From the NCBI GenBank assembly GCA_964627045.1, contig CAZVIK010000236.1, forward strand, positions 1 through 5,688: DNA of 5,688 bases, given 5' to 3'. The notes beneath the pieces are model-generated. The model was given only the letters and a program-made list of their open reading frames with translations. It was not told where the DNA came from and ran no database searches. A program made the translations under genes and the position numbers. The stretch is from CAZVIK01 sp964627045. GTDB taxonomy: Bacteria > Acidobacteriota > Terriglobia > Bryobacterales > Bryobacteraceae. Within the stretch, counting starts at the first letter, position 1, and each line of letters begins with the position of its first letter. Shown one piece after another: positions 4,519-5,688 of this stretch.

Positions 4519-5517
4519 TTGCGTCCTGGTCTCTTGTCGTACTTGACGGCGGTGCAGGAGGCCGACGCTTGTTCTGGACTGTCTGGTTTTTGTCGTTCTC
4601 GTCGTGGCGTGCCGCACGAGCGCACGATTTATCGTTGGCATCACCGGCTCGGGTCGTCGCTCGTCGTCACCCCGGTCTTTGCGGTTGAGTCGTTGGGGTT
4701 GTCGCACGTTCACGCGTTCCTGACGGGGCCGTCGTCGGCTTGGGAGGAGTTCCCGTATGTGGTCGAGTACGCGTGGGTGACGCCGGATTGCACAACGCGC
4801 GTCCTGTACTTGCACTGTGTCGTGCCCTGCGCGCACGAGGCGGTCGTGCTCGGCATGTTAGGCGCAATCAGTCGGCGTGGTGGGGTCGAGGTCGTCCGTT
4901 CCGGCACGGGGTGGGAGCGCCTCTTGCCGTGTCCTGGCTGGACGGTGCCATCGATGGGTCGTGGTCGTGCTGGGGTTGCGGTGCGTTTGTTGCGGGAGGT
5001 GCCGCTGGTTGTGCCTGCGATTTTCGAGGGGTGGGGCGTGACGTTGAGTCTTGATAAGACGTGGCGTCGTATCAAGGACCGGCTTGGCTCGTCGGTGCGG
5101 TCGTACGTGCCGCGTGGGCGGTGTTACGTGACGAATGGGAAGCGCCACGTGAGAAACGCGTATGCCGCCTTGTCTGAGGAGGGCTTGTTCGTCCAGTACG
5201 CCGTCCACTATCGCCCCCGGCCCACTGATGATGTTGAGGCATTCGTTCGTTGCGAGAGCAAGCGCGCAGCCGCGTTTGTTGCTGGCGTTCGTGCGGAGTG
5301 TTCGATGCTCGCCGTGCACCCTGGTGCAGAAGAGTGCTTGTTCCACGTTGCTGGGAGCGCGCGACTCCTCGACGTTCTCATGAATGCGGGGATTCGGCGG
5401 TTGTATTGGGTGAATCGTCGTGCGACGGACGCTTGTGGGGTGAGGGTTCGTTTCGCGTACGAACGACTCTTCGACCCGAAGCACGGGGAGTGGTTGCTCC
5501 CGGAGGCGCGCGATTGA
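4519..5517 (+). CDS. Putative transcription regulator with duplicated helix-turn-helix-like segments
   Basis: A 332-aa protein starts at TTG 4519 behind GAGGTGA and ends at TGA 5515-5517. Residues about 24-60 look like a winged helix-turn-helix of Lrp/AsnC style: a recognition-helix-like TIYRWHHRLGSS, then VVTPVFAVESLGLSHVH. An alpha/beta stretch follows (FPYVVEYAWVTPD, then RVLYLHCVVP), resembling the ligand or dimer domain of that family. The HTH-like signature recurs at 181-192 (TWRRIKDRLGSS), identical at 7 of 12 positions, followed by another alpha/beta region, so the protein seems to be an internal duplication. Cysteines (25, 91, 100, 104, 138 and others) are numerous but not paired as a zinc ribbon. 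It is transcribed away from the minus-strand cluster across a shared promoter region, as expected for an element regulator. The downstream gene overlaps its stop. That it is a real gene is nearly certain; function is inference from motifs. Confidence 0.8.
   Translation: MRPGLLSYLTAVQEADACSGLSGFCRSRRGVPHERTIYRWHHRLGSSLVVTPVFAVESLGLSHVHAFLTGPSSAWEEFPYVVEYAWVTPDCTTRVLYLHCVVPCAHEAVVLGMLGAISRRGGVEVVRSGTGWERLLPCPGWTVPSMGRGRAGVAVRLLREVPLVVPAIFEGWGVTLSLDKTWRRIKDRLGSSVRSYVPRGRCYVTNGKRHVRNAYAALSEEGLFVQYAVHYRPRPTDDVEAFVRCESKRAAAFVAGVRAECSMLAVHPGAEECLFHVAGSARLLDVLMNAGIRRLYWVNRRATDACGVRVRFAYERLFDPKHGEWLLPEARD
5502..5506 (+). promoter_or_regulatory. SD inside the regulator gene for the overlapping downstream gene
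   Basis: GGAGG, 7 nt before TTG 5514, lies within the last codons of the regulator. It supports a coupled start at TTG 5514-5516. Confidence 0.7.
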
Positions 5518-5688
5518 GCGATGAGATAGAGGACTTGCTCGGCGGGTTGCACGCTGACAAGCAGAAGGTGTTGAAGGGCCAGTTGGCCAGCATTGAGCAG
5601 GAGATTGTCGAGCGTCGGTTGATTGCTGCGGACACAGGCCTGTCGGTGAACGACGAGTTGACCGAGTTGCGCAATGAGATTGCCAACC
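5514..5688 (+). CDS. Charged, probably coiled-coil protein, 3'-partial
   Basis: TTG 5514-5516 overlaps the regulator's TGA (TTGA) and has GGAGG 7 nt upstream; the frame stays open to the right edge, giving 58 complete codons. The peptide begins MSDEIEDLLGGLHADKQ and continues with heptad-like spacing of Leu/Ile among Glu, Arg, Lys and Gln (QLASIEQEIVERRLI, then NDELTELRNEIAN). This suggests a helical coiled coil broken by a short polar turn near AADTGLSVN. There is no catalytic motif so far. Overlap and SD imply co-translation with the regulator, so the two products may act together. The ATG three codons in a neighbouring frame (5521) meets TAG at once and is not a start. Family not recognisable from this fragment. 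Confidence 0.72.
   Translation, partial: MSDEIEDLLGGLHADKQKVLKGQLASIEQEIVERRLIAADTGLSVNDELTELRNEIAN

Noticed and set aside
1..5688. CRISPR array, insertion sequence, or rRNA/tRNA gene.
   Set aside because: No regularly spaced repeats, no terminal inverted repeats around a transposase, and no conserved RNA signatures seen on either strand.

Overview
The window looks archaeal and metagenomic. It is GC-rich and carries a 10-N scaffold gap. It encodes a tyrosine recombinase of the archaeal integrase type with a C-terminal zinc ribbon. Several genes begin at TTG or ATG behind clear Shine-Dalgarno (SD) sequences (GAGGTGA, AGGAGG, GGAGG). The lineage cannot be fixed from sequence alone; a DPANN-type archaeon, or an element living in one, is my best guess.

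Layout. (1) 1-860, plus strand: C-terminal part of an unrecognised, lysine-free, Leu/Val-rich protein, open at the left edge. (2) 861-1367: convergent intergenic region with T-runs, a cluster of very GC-rich hairpins, and a long imperfect stem-loop followed by a minus-strand U-run, probably the integrase terminator or a structured RNA. (3) 1368-2845, minus: integrase, interrupted in this assembly by the N gap plus about 86 bases of T/G homopolymer sequence. A direct repeat flanks the interruption, and collapsing it (113 nt) restores one reading frame of about 454 aa. (4) 2846-3257: a possible tiny Cys-containing ORF, repeated TGGCAAA motifs and hairpins just upstream of the integrase. (5) 3258-4401, minus: a DNA methyltransferase, a 22-codon ORF bridging it by stop/start overlaps, and a small helical protein. 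(6) 4402-4518: divergent promoter region. (7) 4519-5688, plus: a putative regulator with two similar helix-turn-helix-like segments, overlapping the start of a charged, probably coiled-coil protein that runs off the right edge.

Interpretation. The minus-strand cluster (helical protein, micro-ORF, methyltransferase, possible zinc peptide, integrase), with a divergently transcribed regulator pair, has the plan of a mobile integrative element: integrase for movement, orphan methyltransferase for protection or marking, regulator for control. This is inferred from order and spacing. No attachment-site pair, origin or capsid gene is visible.

The most striking global property is that the plus strand is G+T-rich under genes of either orientation. 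Plus-strand proteins are therefore loaded with V, L, G, R, W and C, and minus-strand proteins with K, N, T, Q, H and P. One short segment (about 2866-3060) has the opposite bias.
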